In this document: one piece after another, positions 7,415 to 16,075 of the stretch
How the letters are laid out: every line of letters begins with the position of its first letter
Numbering within the stretch: position 1 is the stretch's first letter
Source of the DNA: Clostridia bacterium
Lineage (GTDB): Bacteria > Bacillota > Clostridia > Oscillospirales > RGIG577
Assembly: GCA_017405765.1 (NCBI GenBank)
Contig: JAFQZS010000035.1
Span: forward strand, 1-58,558
Reading direction: 5' to 3'
Length of the DNA stretch: 58,558 nucleotides
The notes under the pieces: model-generated
Database searches by the model: none
What the model saw: the letters and a program-made list of their open reading frames with translations, nothing else
Told to the model about the DNA's origin: nothing
Translations under genes and position numbers: made by a program

Positions 7415-9613
7415 ATGTTGACCATGCAGGAAAAGGACGTGAAACGCATCAGCGAAAAACTCAGCCGTCTGAGAGACGAGAGCCACGAACGTGTAAAGGG
7501 GTATCCCAAAGGACTTTTCGATTACAACTACAACAAGTCCGCCATGACTATCTATAAGGATATGCCCCAGTGGGAGAAGACGGCGCGAGCCTCGGCCTAT
7601 GCCATCGTAAACGAGCCGGTGCGCATTTATCCCGATGACACCATTATAGGACGCTGCTCCATATTCGCAAATCAGGAGCCGCCCGAGGAGATGTGCCCCG
7701 ACCTTGATTTCTGGAACGAGGGCATAAAGCGCCGCCGCGAAAAGTATCCCGAATACGATGAGCTCGTTGCAAACCAGCTCTGCCACGACGGCACGCGAAG
7801 CCACGTAAACTGGGCGTACGAGCGCATACTCGAACGTGGTGTTGAGGGCATAATGAACGAGGTGCGCGCGCGTCTTAAGAACGCCCCCGACGAGAAGGCG
7901 CGCGAGTTCTATCAAGGCGTGCTCATCTCGTACGAGGCCATGCTTGAATGGAACGACAAATACGTAGCCGAGCTTGAGCGCATGGGCATGACGGAGCTTG
8001 CCGCGCTGTGCCGCAAGGTGCCGAGACACCCGGCCGAGAATTTCCGCGAGGCCGTACAGTCGTATTACATGCAGCATACGGTAATACTTATGGAAAGCCC
8101 CGGCAACGGCAACGGCCGCCTCGACCAGTTTCTCTGGCCGTATCTCGAGGCCGACCTTGAAAAGGGCATTATAACGATGGAGGAAGCGCGCGATCTTATA
8201 GGCGAGATGTTCTTAAGGCTTGACGAGCGCTGGATCATGAAGGAATACGAGCTTGACATTTATCTTGAGGTACTTACCGTCGGCGGCAGCAAAAAGGACG
8301 GCACGTCCGCGATAAATCCGCTGTCGTATATGATGATAGAGCTTGCGATGGGACTCGGCACGCACCATCCCGAGATCTACGTGCGCATCCCCGAAAATCC
8401 GCCGGAGGACTTTTTAGAGCTCTGCGCTCTCTATCTTACGAAGGGCAACAACAAGGCGCAGTTCTATTCCGATCCGGCGGTATTCAAGGCGCTTATGAAC
8501 CGCGGCATCCCCTATGAGGAGGCGACAACGTACGCGATAAGCGGCTGCATGGAGATAAGCATACCCGGCACGACGAGCGACTTTCTTCTGATCGCTTGGC
8601 AGAACGCCGCAAAGATGCTGGAGCTTATGGTCACGGGCGGCATATGCCTTCGCACGGGCAAGCGCGTGAACGCGTTCAAGGCCACGAAGAGCCTTGCAGG
8701 CTACGACGATTTCGAGTCCTTCTATAAGGATTTCATCGCCGAAGCTACGCGCCTTACGAATATATTTATAGATTGCTCCGAGATATCGAGCGACGTGGCC
8801 GAAAGCCACCGACCGTCGTATCTTTTGTCGAGCCTTATGGACAACTGCTTAGAGCGCGGACGCAATCAGCACGGCGGCGGCGCAAAATATCACGATTACG
8901 GCGGAATGCACGTGGGACTGCCCAACGTGGCCGACGGACTCAACGCCATAAAGCAGGCGGTATTCGACGACCACATCTGCACCGCAGAGGAGATGCTTGA
9001 GGCGATAAAGGCCGACTATAAAGGCTATGAGAGACTGAGGCTCAAGCTCGCCAACATACCGAAATACGGCTGCGAGGATGAAAAGGCTGACGCAATGGCC
9101 GCGCGCGTATTTTACGACTTTGCGAACATCTACCACAGCTATACCACGCGCTGGGGCGGCAGGGGACGTTCGATAGGATTAAACTTCACGATAACGACGA
9201 GAGCGGCGGCGCTGCTCGGAGCAACGCCCGACGGCGGTCACTCGAACCGCAACATCGCCATTTCGCTTACTCCGCAGTCGTGCGCTCAGACGAAGGGCAT
9301 AACGGCCGCGATGAACTCATCGGGCAAGATGCCGTTTTATATGTTCACGGCGGGCGCGTCCCAGATGTGGGATATGGAGCAGTCGTGGGCTACGCCCGAG
9401 GTGGGCAAGAGCCTGCTTGAATCGTTCATAGGCTGCGGCACGCATATTTTCCAGGGCAACGTAACGAGCGTTCGGGAACTTCTCGACGCGAAGAAGAATC
9501 CCGAGAAGTATCCCAATCTCTGCGTGCGCGTAGGCGGATATTCGGCGCACTTTATCTATCTGAGCGAGGTGCTCCAGGACAGCATAATCGAAAGAATACT
9601 TCACAAGGGGTAA
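7415..9613 (+). CDS. Glycyl-radical enzyme of the pyruvate formate-lyase family, substrate unknown
   Basis: A 732-residue oxygen-sensitive enzyme. The Gly loop RVGGYSAHF places the radical at about G708, and the finger-loop thiyl residue is C378 in SGCMEIS. The single Cys followed two residues on by Glu is the pattern of glycyl-radical dehydratases and C-C, C-N or C-S lyases; pyruvate formate-lyase itself has two adjacent Cys. The conserved segment ESPGNGNGRLDQFLWPY is present. Start ATG 7415 follows GGGAGGAGG. It is 5 bp from its activase. No microcompartment or transporter genes adjoin, so the substrate cannot be inferred from context. It does not look like HpdB or BssA because no small subunit is encoded here. 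Confidence 0.9.
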   Translation: MLTMQEKDVKRISEKLSRLRDESHERVKGYPKGLFDYNYNKSAMTIYKDMPQWEKTARASAYAIVNEPVRIYPDDTIIGRCSIFANQEPPEEMCPDLDFWNEGIKRRREKYPEYDELVANQLCHDGTRSHVNWAYERILERGVEGIMNEVRARLKNAPDEKAREFYQGVLISYEAMLEWNDKYVAELERMGMTELAALCRKVPRHPAENFREAVQSYYMQHTVILMESPGNGNGRLDQFLWPYLEADLEKGIITMEEARDLIGEMFLRLDERWIMKEYELDIYLEVLTVGGSKKDGTSAINPLSYMMIELAMGLGTHHPEIYVRIPENPPEDFLELCALYLTKGNNKAQFYSDPAVFKALMNRGIPYEEATTYAISGCMEISIPGTTSDFLLIAWQNAAKMLELMVTGGICLRTGKRVNAFKATKSLAGYDDFESFYKDFIAEATRLTNIFIDCSEISSDVAESHRPSYLLSSLMDNCLERGRNQHGGGAKYHDYGGMHVGLPNVADGLNAIKQAVFDDHICTAEEMLEAIKADYKGYERLRLKLANIPKYGCEDEKADAMAARVFYDFANIYHSYTTRWGGRGRSIGLNFTITTRAAALLGATPDGGHSNRNIAISLTPQSCAQTKGITAAMNSSGKMPFYMFTAGASQMWDMEQSWATPEVGKSLLESFIGCGTHIFQGNVTSVRELLDAKKNPEKYPNLCVRVGGYSAHFIYLSEVLQDSIIERILHKG

Positions 9614-9618
9614 AAATT

Positions 9619-10539
9619 ATGTCAACCGATCCGAAGGCTGTAACGGGTACCGTGTTCAATATTCAAAGGATGTCGGTGAACGACGGACCGGGCATTCGCA
9701 CGATCGTTTTTTTAAAGGGCTGCCCGCTTCGCTGTCTGTGGTGCCATAACCCCGAATCGCAGTCGGCGCGCCCTGAGCTTTTCTATGTGCCGGCGCGATG
9801 CATCGGCTGCGGCGAATGCGCGAATGTCTGTCCCTCGGGCGTTCATGTTTTCAAAGACGGCATACACGAGCTTGACAGAACGAACTGCACGGTATGCTTT
9901 AAATGCGTAGACGCCTGCGTGGGAGCGCTTGAAGTTAGCGGCAGCACGATGAGCGCGGACGAAGCCGTGATCGAGGTAAAAAAAGACAGACTATTTTACG
10001 AAAAATCGGGCGGCGGGCTTACAGTTTCGGGCGGAGAACCGACATTTCAGCCGGATTTTACGCGGGCGCTTTTGTCGCTTGCCCGCGCGGAGGGGATAAA
10101 CACCTGCGTCGAGACCGCCGGATTCTGCCCACAGGACACGATAAAAAGCCTTGTGCCGCTCGTCGATCTCTTTCTTTACGATATTAAGGAGACAGACTCT
10201 GCGCGCCACAGAGAATATACAGGCGCGCCGCTTGAGCCGATCTTACAAAATCTCAGGGCGATAGACGCCATGGGCGCAAAAACGGTTATACGCTGCCCCG
10301 TTATACCCGGATTTAACGACCGAGAGGAGCATTTTGCGGCCGTGGGCAAGCTTGCGTCAAGCCTTGCGAACGTGACGGGCATAGACGTTATGCCCTATCA
10401 TCCGCTCGGCGAGAGCAAGGCCGCCTCAGTGGGGAAAAAGTACCCCATTTCGAACGTTGCCATGCCGGGCGACGAGACGATCGCGCGCTGGATATCGTCG
10501 ATAGCCGCGCACACCGACGTACCCGTAAAACGCGGATAG
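9619..10539 (+). CDS. Glycyl-radical enzyme activase (radical SAM)
   Basis: A 306-residue radical SAM protein. The cluster motif CPLRCLWC (C35, C39, C42) binds the SAM-cleaving 4Fe-4S cluster. A ferredoxin-like insert follows with CIGCGECANVC and CTVCFKCVDAC for two more 4Fe-4S clusters. This insert is present in activases of most dehydratase and lyase glycyl-radical enzymes and absent from PflA, which supports a non-PFL partner. The segment LTVSGGEPTFQP is the usual SAM-binding GGE motif. It abstracts hydrogen from the glycine of the enzyme encoded 5 bp upstream. Confidence 0.95.
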   Translation: MSTDPKAVTGTVFNIQRMSVNDGPGIRTIVFLKGCPLRCLWCHNPESQSARPELFYVPARCIGCGECANVCPSGVHVFKDGIHELDRTNCTVCFKCVDACVGALEVSGSTMSADEAVIEVKKDRLFYEKSGGGLTVSGGEPTFQPDFTRALLSLARAEGINTCVETAGFCPQDTIKSLVPLVDLFLYDIKETDSARHREYTGAPLEPILQNLRAIDAMGAKTVIRCPVIPGFNDREEHFAAVGKLASSLANVTGIDVMPYHPLGESKAASVGKKYPISNVAMPGDETIARWISSIAAHTDVPVKRG

Positions 10540-10546
10540 CCTTATG

Positions 10547-10586
10547 CCGTGAAAGAGCCGAGAAAGGCTCTTTCACGGACTTTTTT
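10547..10586 (+). terminator. Terminator of the glycyl-radical operon
   Basis: CCGTGAAAGAGCC (10547-10559) pairs perfectly with GGCTCTTTCACGG (10566-10578), followed by ACTTTTTT. Confidence 0.9.
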
Positions 10587-10686
10587 ATTTGATTTCCATA
10601 TCATACAAACGCCCTACTTTTTGACACATATGGTTCATATCATCTGATATCGTAAAACAGCCTTTAGTCAAGGTACCATATAAAGC

Positions 10687-10715
10687 TTGACTTTTAACGG
10701 CCGTTTTATTAAAAT
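10687..10715 (+). promoter_or_regulatory. Promoter of tRNA-Arg
   Basis: TTGACT (10687-10692) and TAAAAT (10710-10715), 17 bp apart; the start would fall about 12 nt before the tRNA. Confidence 0.65.
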
Positions 10716-10733
10716 TATCTGGTAAGGAGAGTT

Positions 10734-10808
10734 GCCCCCTTAGTTAAATGGATATAATAAACCCCTCCTAAGGGTTAGTTGTGAGTTCGATTCTCGCAGG
10801 GGGTGCCA
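10734..10808 (+). tRNA. tRNA-Arg (anticodon CCT)
   Basis: The acceptor stem GCCCCCT pairs with AGGGGGT. The anticodon stem AACCC/GGGTT encloses loop CTCCTAA with anticodon CCT, which reads AGG. The T-arm GTGAG-TTCGATT-CTCGC is intact, and discriminator G plus CCA is encoded (10806-10808). A terminator follows directly. Confidence 0.93.
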
Positions 10809-10812
10809 CGGA

Positions 10813-10853
10813 GCGCGAAAGATCTGTCTCTTTCGCGCCCTTTGTGTTTTTTT
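10813..10853 (+). terminator. Terminator of tRNA-Arg
   Basis: GCGCGAAAGA (10813-10822) pairs with TCTTTCGCGC (10829-10838), followed by a T-rich tract ending in T7. Confidence 0.85.
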
Positions 10854-10905
10854 AAAAGTGCAAAAGCTTTGATAATTTCAAAAAGACAAAAGAGAGGGGA
10901 GCATA

Positions 10906-11376
10906 ATGAAAAAATTAGTTGCATATTTTTCGGCTGAGGGAACGACGAAGAAGGTGGCCGAAAGGCTTTCCGAGGCTTTGGACGCCGATATATTTGAGAT
11001 AAAGCCGCAGGTGCCTTATACTGCGGCCGATATAAGATGGACAAATCCGTTGGCAAGATGCAATAAGGAAAAGATGGGCAAAAAGGACGTGCCCGTTTCG
11101 GGACGTGTGGAGAACATGGCGGATTACGAGCTCGTATTTTTAGGCTTTCCCATATGGTACAACGGCGCGCCTAACGTCGTAGAGACGTTCGTTAAAGGAT
11201 ATGACTTTTCCGGCAAGCGCGTAGCCGTTTTTGCCACCTCGGGCGGAAGCGGCGCGGCTCATTCGACGAAAAAGCTTTCCGCGCTTTTAGGACCTAATGC
11301 AAAAATTATAGACGCAAAGCTGTTTTCTTCGGGCGCAAGCGGAGAAGAACTGAAAAAATGGGCAGACGGCCTTTGA
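10906..11376 (+). CDS. Flavodoxin
   Basis: A 156-residue flavodoxin fold. The FMN phosphate loop is FSAEGTTKKVAERL near the N-terminus, the middle loop is LGFPIWYNGAPNVVETF, and the aromatic-proximal loop is ATSGGSGAAHSTKKL. The sequence is close to the flavodoxin-4 subgroup (PF12682 type) widespread in anaerobes. It likely carries electrons for an unassigned redox partner or acts as a small FMN reductase. Start ATG 10906 follows GAGAGGGGAG. It forms a single-gene unit between the tRNA terminator and its own terminator. Confidence 0.9.
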   Translation: MKKLVAYFSAEGTTKKVAERLSEALDADIFEIKPQVPYTAADIRWTNPLARCNKEKMGKKDVPVSGRVENMADYELVFLGFPIWYNGAPNVVETFVKGYDFSGKRVAVFATSGGSGAAHSTKKLSALLGPNAKIIDAKLFSSGASGEELKKWADGL

Positions 11377-11419
11377 TATGAACGACGCCGTTTAAGGCGG
11401 GACACGTTTTTTTAAGAGC

Positions 11420-11450
11420 GGGGCGCGGACTTTTCTTTCGCGTCCCTTTT
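11420..11450 (+). terminator. Terminator of the flavodoxin gene
   Basis: GGGGCGCG (11420-11427) pairs with CGCGTCCC (11439-11446, one G-U pair) and is followed by TTTT. Confidence 0.75.
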
Positions 11451-11474
11451 GTATGCGCTCACGTGCGGATTTTG

Positions 11475-11503
11475 TTGAAAAAAGAAAGACGAGCATGTAT
11501 AAT
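11475..11503 (+). promoter_or_regulatory. Promoter of the Zn-ribbon/SHOCT gene
   Basis: TTGAAA (11475-11480) and TATAAT (11498-11503), 17 bp apart. Its position rules out the upstream in-frame ATG at 11453 as the real start of the next gene. Confidence 0.75.
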
Positions 11504-11545
11504 ATTTATAAAGCAGATTTTTCAAAAAAAGATAGGAGGGGCGTT

Positions 11546-12343
11546 ATGGGTCTGTTTTCAAAAAAGACGTGCGCCGTATGCGGAGGTAAGGCCGGCGCGG
11601 TATTTAACAGTAAAATATCCGGCGACCAGGTAATGTGCGGCGACTGCCGCAAAAAGTGCACTCCGGGTCTTACGTCTAAGGAACTTAAAACGATGGGCGT
11701 GTATGAGATAGAGGAGAATATGAAGATAGTTGCGGAGAACCGTCGTCTTTATTCGGAAGAATTTGAAACGACGAGGGAGTTTTTCACAGGCGCAAGACGG
11801 GACAAGCCCGTCATATACGCCGACGAGACTCACGGCTGGTGGATAGACGCGACTGAGGCGGAGCCTTATCTATTGAAGCTTGACGATATAATAAGCTATA
11901 ATATGCGCCTTGTGACAAGATATCTCGACGAGGACGAAAGACGCAACCGAGGTTTTCTCGATTGGCTTTTCGCGCCTGATTTTTATTCGGAATATCCCGA
12001 GCTTCCCAGATGCCATTATGACGAGAAGATAACGGGCATGTATTTTGACGTTCGTCTGCGTAGCAACGAGCTTGGACTTGAAAAAGTTGAGATAGACGTC
12101 TTTCCCGGACTTTTCACGAGCGAAAGCGACGTGCGCGGCGCTTATGCGTGCTGCCATGAGCTCTATATGTTCCTCGGCGACCGCCAAAGCAGAGCTTTTG
12201 CAAGCTTTGAGGACGACGCGCCGCAAAACAATACGACAGTCGAGTCGCTTGAAGCGCTTGAAAAGCTTCACTCGCTGCTCAAATCGGGAGTTATAACCCA
12301 GGAGGAATTTGACGCGAAGAAAAAGCAGATTTTAGGCTTGTGA
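11546..12343 (+). CDS. Zn-ribbon and SHOCT domain protein
   Basis: A 265-residue protein. The N-terminus has a four-Cys ribbon, CAVCGGKAG followed by MCGDCRKKC, resembling DUF4428. The middle ~150 residues (an acidic alpha/beta segment, several aromatic residues) were not recognised. The C-terminal 30 residues, LEKLHSLLKSGVITQEEFDAKKKQIL, are a clear SHOCT (short C-terminal) helix pair, often found in oligomeric or membrane-stress-linked proteins. Start ATG 11546 follows AGGAGGGG; the reading frame is open back to 11453 but the promoter lies inside that extension. It is 45 bp before prsW and could be co-transcribed. Function is unknown. Confidence 0.75.
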   Translation: MGLFSKKTCAVCGGKAGAVFNSKISGDQVMCGDCRKKCTPGLTSKELKTMGVYEIEENMKIVAENRRLYSEEFETTREFFTGARRDKPVIYADETHGWWIDATEAEPYLLKLDDIISYNMRLVTRYLDEDERRNRGFLDWLFAPDFYSEYPELPRCHYDEKITGMYFDVRLRSNELGLEKVEIDVFPGLFTSESDVRGAYACCHELYMFLGDRQSRAFASFEDDAPQNNTTVESLEALEKLHSLLKSGVITQEEFDAKKKQILGL

Positions 12344-12388
12344 TACATTTGAAGCAAAGCAGCATAAAAAGAATGGGGATGAGGCGAT

Positions 12389-13123
12389 ATGACGTTTCTT
12401 GCAATACTGCCCTGCGTTGTACTTTTCATTATAGTATGGAGAAGCGATAAGATAGAAAAGGAGCCGCCGCAGCTTTTGTTAAAGCTTCTTATCGGCGGCG
12501 CGCTTACGATAATAAGCGCAATGATTATCGGTCTTATAGGCACGGCGATTTTAAATGCTTTAGTCGTGGAGGGGAGCCTTCTTTATCTTATTATAGATAA
12601 CTTTATAGTAACGGCGCTTGTAGAGGAGGGCGGTAAGTATTTTGTATTAAAACGCCTGACGTGGCGTTCTCCCGCTTTTGACTATACATTTGACGCTGTA
12701 GTGTATGCCGTTACGGTGTCCTTGGGATTTGCCGTGGTGGAAAATATACTCTATCTTTCCGGCGCGACGGTGGGGCTTGCCTTTATGCGCGGAATACTCT
12801 CCGTGCCGGGACATGCAATGGACGGCGTTTTCATGGGTTATTTTTACGGCATTGCAAAGAGGTGCGAATACAGGGGCGACTTTAGAAGTATGAAGCTCAA
12901 TTTAAAGCTTGCGCTTATCGTGCCGATGCTGCTTCACGGTTTTTACGACTTTTGCCTTTCAACGGGAAGCGATGTTTTCATTGCGATATTCTTTATCTTT
13001 GAGATAATCGTAACCGTAGTAACGATAATAAAGTTCAGAAAGCTGTCTAAACAGGACGCTCCGTTTATCTCAAAGGAAGAGACGTTCTTTGAGAGCGAAG
13101 ATCAGCGAATGAAGCGCTTTTGA
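12389..13123 (+). CDS. prsW: PrsW family intramembrane metalloprotease
   Basis: A 244-residue polytopic protein with about seven membrane helices. The family motifs are present: VEEGGKY (the EE pair), FTDAVVYAVTV-like FDYTFDAVVYAV followed by FAVVENILYL, GHAMDGVFMGYFYG (His), and LLHGFYDF (His near the C-terminus). These belong to the CPBP/PrsW group of glutamic-type or metallo intramembrane proteases. B. subtilis PrsW cleaves the anti-sigma factor RsiW. No sigma/anti-sigma pair adjoins here, so the substrate is unknown. The start ATG follows GGGGATGAGG. Confidence 0.88.
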   Translation: MTFLAILPCVVLFIIVWRSDKIEKEPPQLLLKLLIGGALTIISAMIIGLIGTAILNALVVEGSLLYLIIDNFIVTALVEEGGKYFVLKRLTWRSPAFDYTFDAVVYAVTVSLGFAVVENILYLSGATVGLAFMRGILSVPGHAMDGVFMGYFYGIAKRCEYRGDFRSMKLNLKLALIVPMLLHGFYDFCLSTGSDVFIAIFFIFEIIVTVVTIIKFRKLSKQDAPFISKEETFFESEDQRMKRF

Positions 13124-13140
13124 ACGGGATGCAGATTTGA

Positions 13141-13170
13141 TTGACATGCAAAGCCCCCGCTTGCTATAAT
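13141..13170 (+). promoter_or_regulatory. Promoter of metY
   Basis: TTGACA (13141-13146) and TATAAT (13165-13170), 18 bp apart. The leader is only about 35 nt, too short for an S-box or T-box. Confidence 0.8.
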
Positions 13171-13212
13171 TAACACATATTAGAGAACAAAGAAGGAAGG
13201 AAACAGAGATAT

Positions 13213-14496
13213 ATGAGCGATTATAAAATAAATACAAACTGTATACACGGCGGATATACCGCAAAAAACGGCGAAGCGCGAAACTTCCCGATAGTACAGA
13301 GCACTACCTTCAGATATGCGACGAGCGAAGCTATGGCGAAGCTTTTTGACCTTGAGGAGTCGGGCTATTTCTATACGCGTCTTCAGAATCCGACGAACGA
13401 CGTTACAGCGGCAAAGATAGCCTCGCTTGAGGGCGGCACGGCGGCTATGCTCACTTCGTCGGGTCAGGCGGCCTCTTTTTACTCGATATTCAATATCTGC
13501 TCTGCAGGAGATCACGTTATATCATCGTCCACCATATACGGCGGCACATACAATCTTTTTGCCGTAACTATGAAGCGCATGGGCATAGACTTCACTTTCT
13601 TAGATCCCGACTGTACGCCCGAAGAGCTTGAAGCGGCTTTTAAGCCCAATACGAAAGCAGTGTTCGGAGAGAGCATTGCAAATCCCGCGCTCGTTGTGTT
13701 TGACATAGAGAAATTCGCAAAGGCGGCGCACAGTCACGGAGTGCCGCTCATCGTTGATAATACGTTTGCAACGCCGATAAACTTCCGCCCGATAGAGTGG
13801 GGCGCCGATATAGTTATCCATTCTACGACGAAATATATGGACGGTCACGCAATGACCGTGGGCGGAGTTATAGTCGATTCCGGCAAATTCGACTGGACGA
13901 AGTATCCCGATAAATTCCCCGGCCTTACCACGCCTGACGAGAGCTATCACGGCATAACGTATACCGAGCGCTTCGGCCTCGAGGGCGCGTATATAACTAA
14001 AGCCGTTGCGCAGCTCATGCGCGATCTCGGCTCTCAGACGGCGCCTATGAACGCGTTCCTTCTCAATATGGGCCTCGAGACGCTGCATTTAAGAATGGCG
14101 CGCCACTGTGAGAACGCCCTTGCCGTTGCAAAGTTTTTAAAAGAGCAGGAAAAAGTGGTCTGGGTCAATTATCCCGGACTTGAGGGCGACAAGTATTATG
14201 AGCTTGCAAAGAAGCTTATGCCGAAAGGTACCTGCGGAGTAATAACGTTCGGCGTAAAGGGCGGCAGAAAGGCTGCCGAAAGGTTTATGGCAGGACTTAG
14301 ACTCGCCTCGATAGCAACGCACGTGGCGGACGCAAAAACGTGCGTGCTCCATCCCGCATCGGCGACGCACCGCCAGATGAACGACGCAGAGCTTGAGGCG
14401 GCAGGCGTATCGCCCGACCTTATCAGGTTCTCCGTAGGCATCGAAGATGCAGACGATATCATAGCCGATATAAAGCAGGCGCTTGAAAGAGTTTGA
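13213..14496 (+). CDS. metY: O-acetylhomoserine sulfhydrylase (PLP-dependent)
   Basis: A 427-residue Cys/Met metabolism PLP enzyme. Conserved landmarks are the Tyr/Arg YFYTRLQNPTNDV, the PLP-phosphate loop SSGQAASFYSI, the stacking aromatic in TIYGGTYNLF, and the PLP lysine in IHSTTKYMDGHA. Length and the N-terminal TNCIHGGYTAKNGEARNFPI match O-acetylhomoserine aminocarboxypropyltransferase rather than the ~390-residue cystathionine synthases. It makes homocysteine directly from O-acetylhomoserine and sulfide. It is monocistronic, with RBS AAGGAAGG. The homoserine precursor pathway is encoded at 36.2 kb. Confidence 0.94.
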   Translation: MSDYKINTNCIHGGYTAKNGEARNFPIVQSTTFRYATSEAMAKLFDLEESGYFYTRLQNPTNDVTAAKIASLEGGTAAMLTSSGQAASFYSIFNICSAGDHVISSSTIYGGTYNLFAVTMKRMGIDFTFLDPDCTPEELEAAFKPNTKAVFGESIANPALVVFDIEKFAKAAHSHGVPLIVDNTFATPINFRPIEWGADIVIHSTTKYMDGHAMTVGGVIVDSGKFDWTKYPDKFPGLTTPDESYHGITYTERFGLEGAYITKAVAQLMRDLGSQTAPMNAFLLNMGLETLHLRMARHCENALAVAKFLKEQEKVVWVNYPGLEGDKYYELAKKLMPKGTCGVITFGVKGGRKAAERFMAGLRLASIATHVADAKTCVLHPASATHRQMNDAELEAAGVSPDLIRFSVGIEDADDIIADIKQALERV

Positions 14497-14579
14497 CACG
14501 AGAACAGGTCGCTACAATGTTCATGCGGTTCTATGCAGCGATTGCAGAGCAATAAATCATAAAAGAAAATACGGCGTAA

Positions 14580-14616
14580 AACGGCGCGGACGGCATTGAC
14601 GGTTGTCCGCGCCGTT
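14580..14616 (+). terminator. Hairpin downstream of metY
   Basis: AACGGCGCGGAC (14580-14591) pairs perfectly with GTCCGCGCCGTT (14605-14616). It has no T-run, so terminator function is uncertain. The 315-bp gap 14497-14811 holds only this hairpin and the minus-strand terminator at 14712-14739. Confidence 0.5.
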
Positions 14617-14711
14617 ATGTTCATGAAGATCGGCAACGGCAAACGGATCGCGTCAAATGCTGCATCCCCAGAAGTTAAACGGCAATCGTTCAGACTTTAC
14701 TCATAAAATTG

Positions 14712-14739
14712 AAAAGGTGCGGCAATTTTTGACCGCACC
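14712..14739 (-). terminator. Terminator of the minus-strand lipoprotein gene
   Basis: On the minus strand GGTGCGG (14739-14733) pairs with CCGCACC (14722-14716), and TTTT follows. It lies about 70 bp past the lipoprotein stop. Confidence 0.75.
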
Positions 14740-14811
14740 ATATCCAAAATCAAAATATTTAATTACATACTCTGGGCTTTTCATTTTGGCTCGCCTTTTT
14801 TATAGGCGGCA

Positions 14812-15879
14812 TCAGTCTTCTATAACGGGCACTCCCACAAGCATATGCTCTTCGCCGCTTTGATCCTTATACCTGTCGATCGCAAGCGAATTTACAAAAA
14901 CATATGCGCTTACATAGTCGATGCGCGCTGCCGTGAGGTCGCTTTCGTGTGATTTGTGAAATCTGTTTACAAGGCTTTCGTCGCCCTCGCAGATGCGCCT
15001 TATGTCGTTGTTCTTGTCGTAGCCGTCGCTCACCGTGTCGAATGAGGCCGTTTCAAATCCGTTGGGCGTTTTATGAAGAGTAAAGAGACCCAGCACCTCG
15101 CCGCTTTTATTTATTTCAAGCGTATGACCGTTCAGAACATATGAATCTATAAGGAAGCGTCCCCATACCTTCAGGTATTCGGGGTCGGAATCGTCCATCT
15201 TATAGATGACGGGCGCAGGTATTTGTACATCTCCGTCGTAATCGGGAGCGTATACCATGGTCATATACGCGCATATAACGCCTAAGTATTCATCGGATCC
15301 GCTGTAAAAATACGGGGGAAGCAAGGAATGCGAAACGGGCGCGGTTTCATTGCCGAACTCGCTGTCGTCAGGTGTAAGCGCGCTTATATCGGGCGGAGTG
15401 AATGTCGAAAACTCGGTGACTGCGGCATTTTTTGCTTCTGTTATTATGCCGCCGCTTACGGTAACATCGAGCGACGCCACCTTATAGAGCACATCGTCGC
15501 GCGAAAGGTTGAATATAAGCTGTACGTTGCCGTCCGAAACTCCCGAAAAATGCGACGTAAAGCCCGTGCCGCTGTTTTCGGCGGAGGTTATCTCAATATA
15601 ATTTGACGCCTCAGAGCCTTCGGTTGCCGTATAATACCATATGGAATCGGGGTCGCCCGAGTCGTTTTTCATGCTGACTGTAAGCACGCCGTCGTCCGAT
15701 ATTTCGTAAGTCATAATATCAGAAGCGTTGATCTCTTTAACGAAGCTTTCTTCGCTTTCGGCTGCGCTGTCCGTTCCGGTTTCGTCAGCATTGTCCGTGT
15801 TGTTTATATTGACGGTACAGGAAGGCATTGTGATAAGAAAAAACGCTGCAAGTAATGTAAAGATAAGTGCCTTTTTCAT
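14812..15879 (-). CDS. Predicted lipoprotein, function unknown
   Basis: A 355-residue protein with a lipoprotein signal: MKKALIFTLLAAFFLITMPSC, where the lipobox Cys is C21. A low-complexity acidic Ser/Glu/Asp/Thr linker follows, then ~300 residues of mixed, apparently beta-rich sequence with no domain I recognise. AAAGGGA precedes the ATG on the minus strand. It is a single-gene unit. The upstream region on the minus strand is very AT-rich, with several TATAAT-like hexamers but no clear -35. It probably sits on the outer face of the membrane. Confidence 0.8.
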   Translation of the reverse strand: MKKALIFTLLAAFFLITMPSCTVNINNTDNADETGTDSAAESEESFVKEINASDIMTYEISDDGVLTVSMKNDSGDPDSIWYYTATEGSEASNYIEITSAENSGTGFTSHFSGVSDGNVQLIFNLSRDDVLYKVASLDVTVSGGIITEAKNAAVTEFSTFTPPDISALTPDDSEFGNETAPVSHSLLPPYFYSGSDEYLGVICAYMTMVYAPDYDGDVQIPAPVIYKMDDSDPEYLKVWGRFLIDSYVLNGHTLEINKSGEVLGLFTLHKTPNGFETASFDTVSDGYDKNNDIRRICEGDESLVNRFHKSHESDLTAARIDYVSAYVFVNSLAIDRYKDQSGEEHMLVGVPVIED

Positions 15880-16011
15880 AGTTGGTCCCTTTGCTTGTTT
15901 TATAATATAGTATTATATTAAAGTATAACATAAATATAACACGTTTTTTCGTAATGGACAATGAGCTTATTTTATTATATTTAACGGCAAATCAAAGGTT
16001 TTTTGTATATT

Positions 16012-16040
16012 TTGAAAAATCGCGCGTTTTTTTGTATAAT
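16012..16040 (+). promoter_or_regulatory. Promoter of the RibD-C gene
   Basis: TTGAAA (16012-16017) and TATAAT (16035-16040), 17 bp apart. Confidence 0.75.
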
Positions 16041-16075
16041 TAAATAAATCTTTCTTAAGAATCCGGGGTGAAAAA

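Noticed and set aside
11453..11545. Upstream in-frame start of the Zn-ribbon/SHOCT gene
   Set aside because: A promoter (11475-11503) lies inside this extension, and AGGAGGGG precedes ATG 11546, so translation should begin at 11546.
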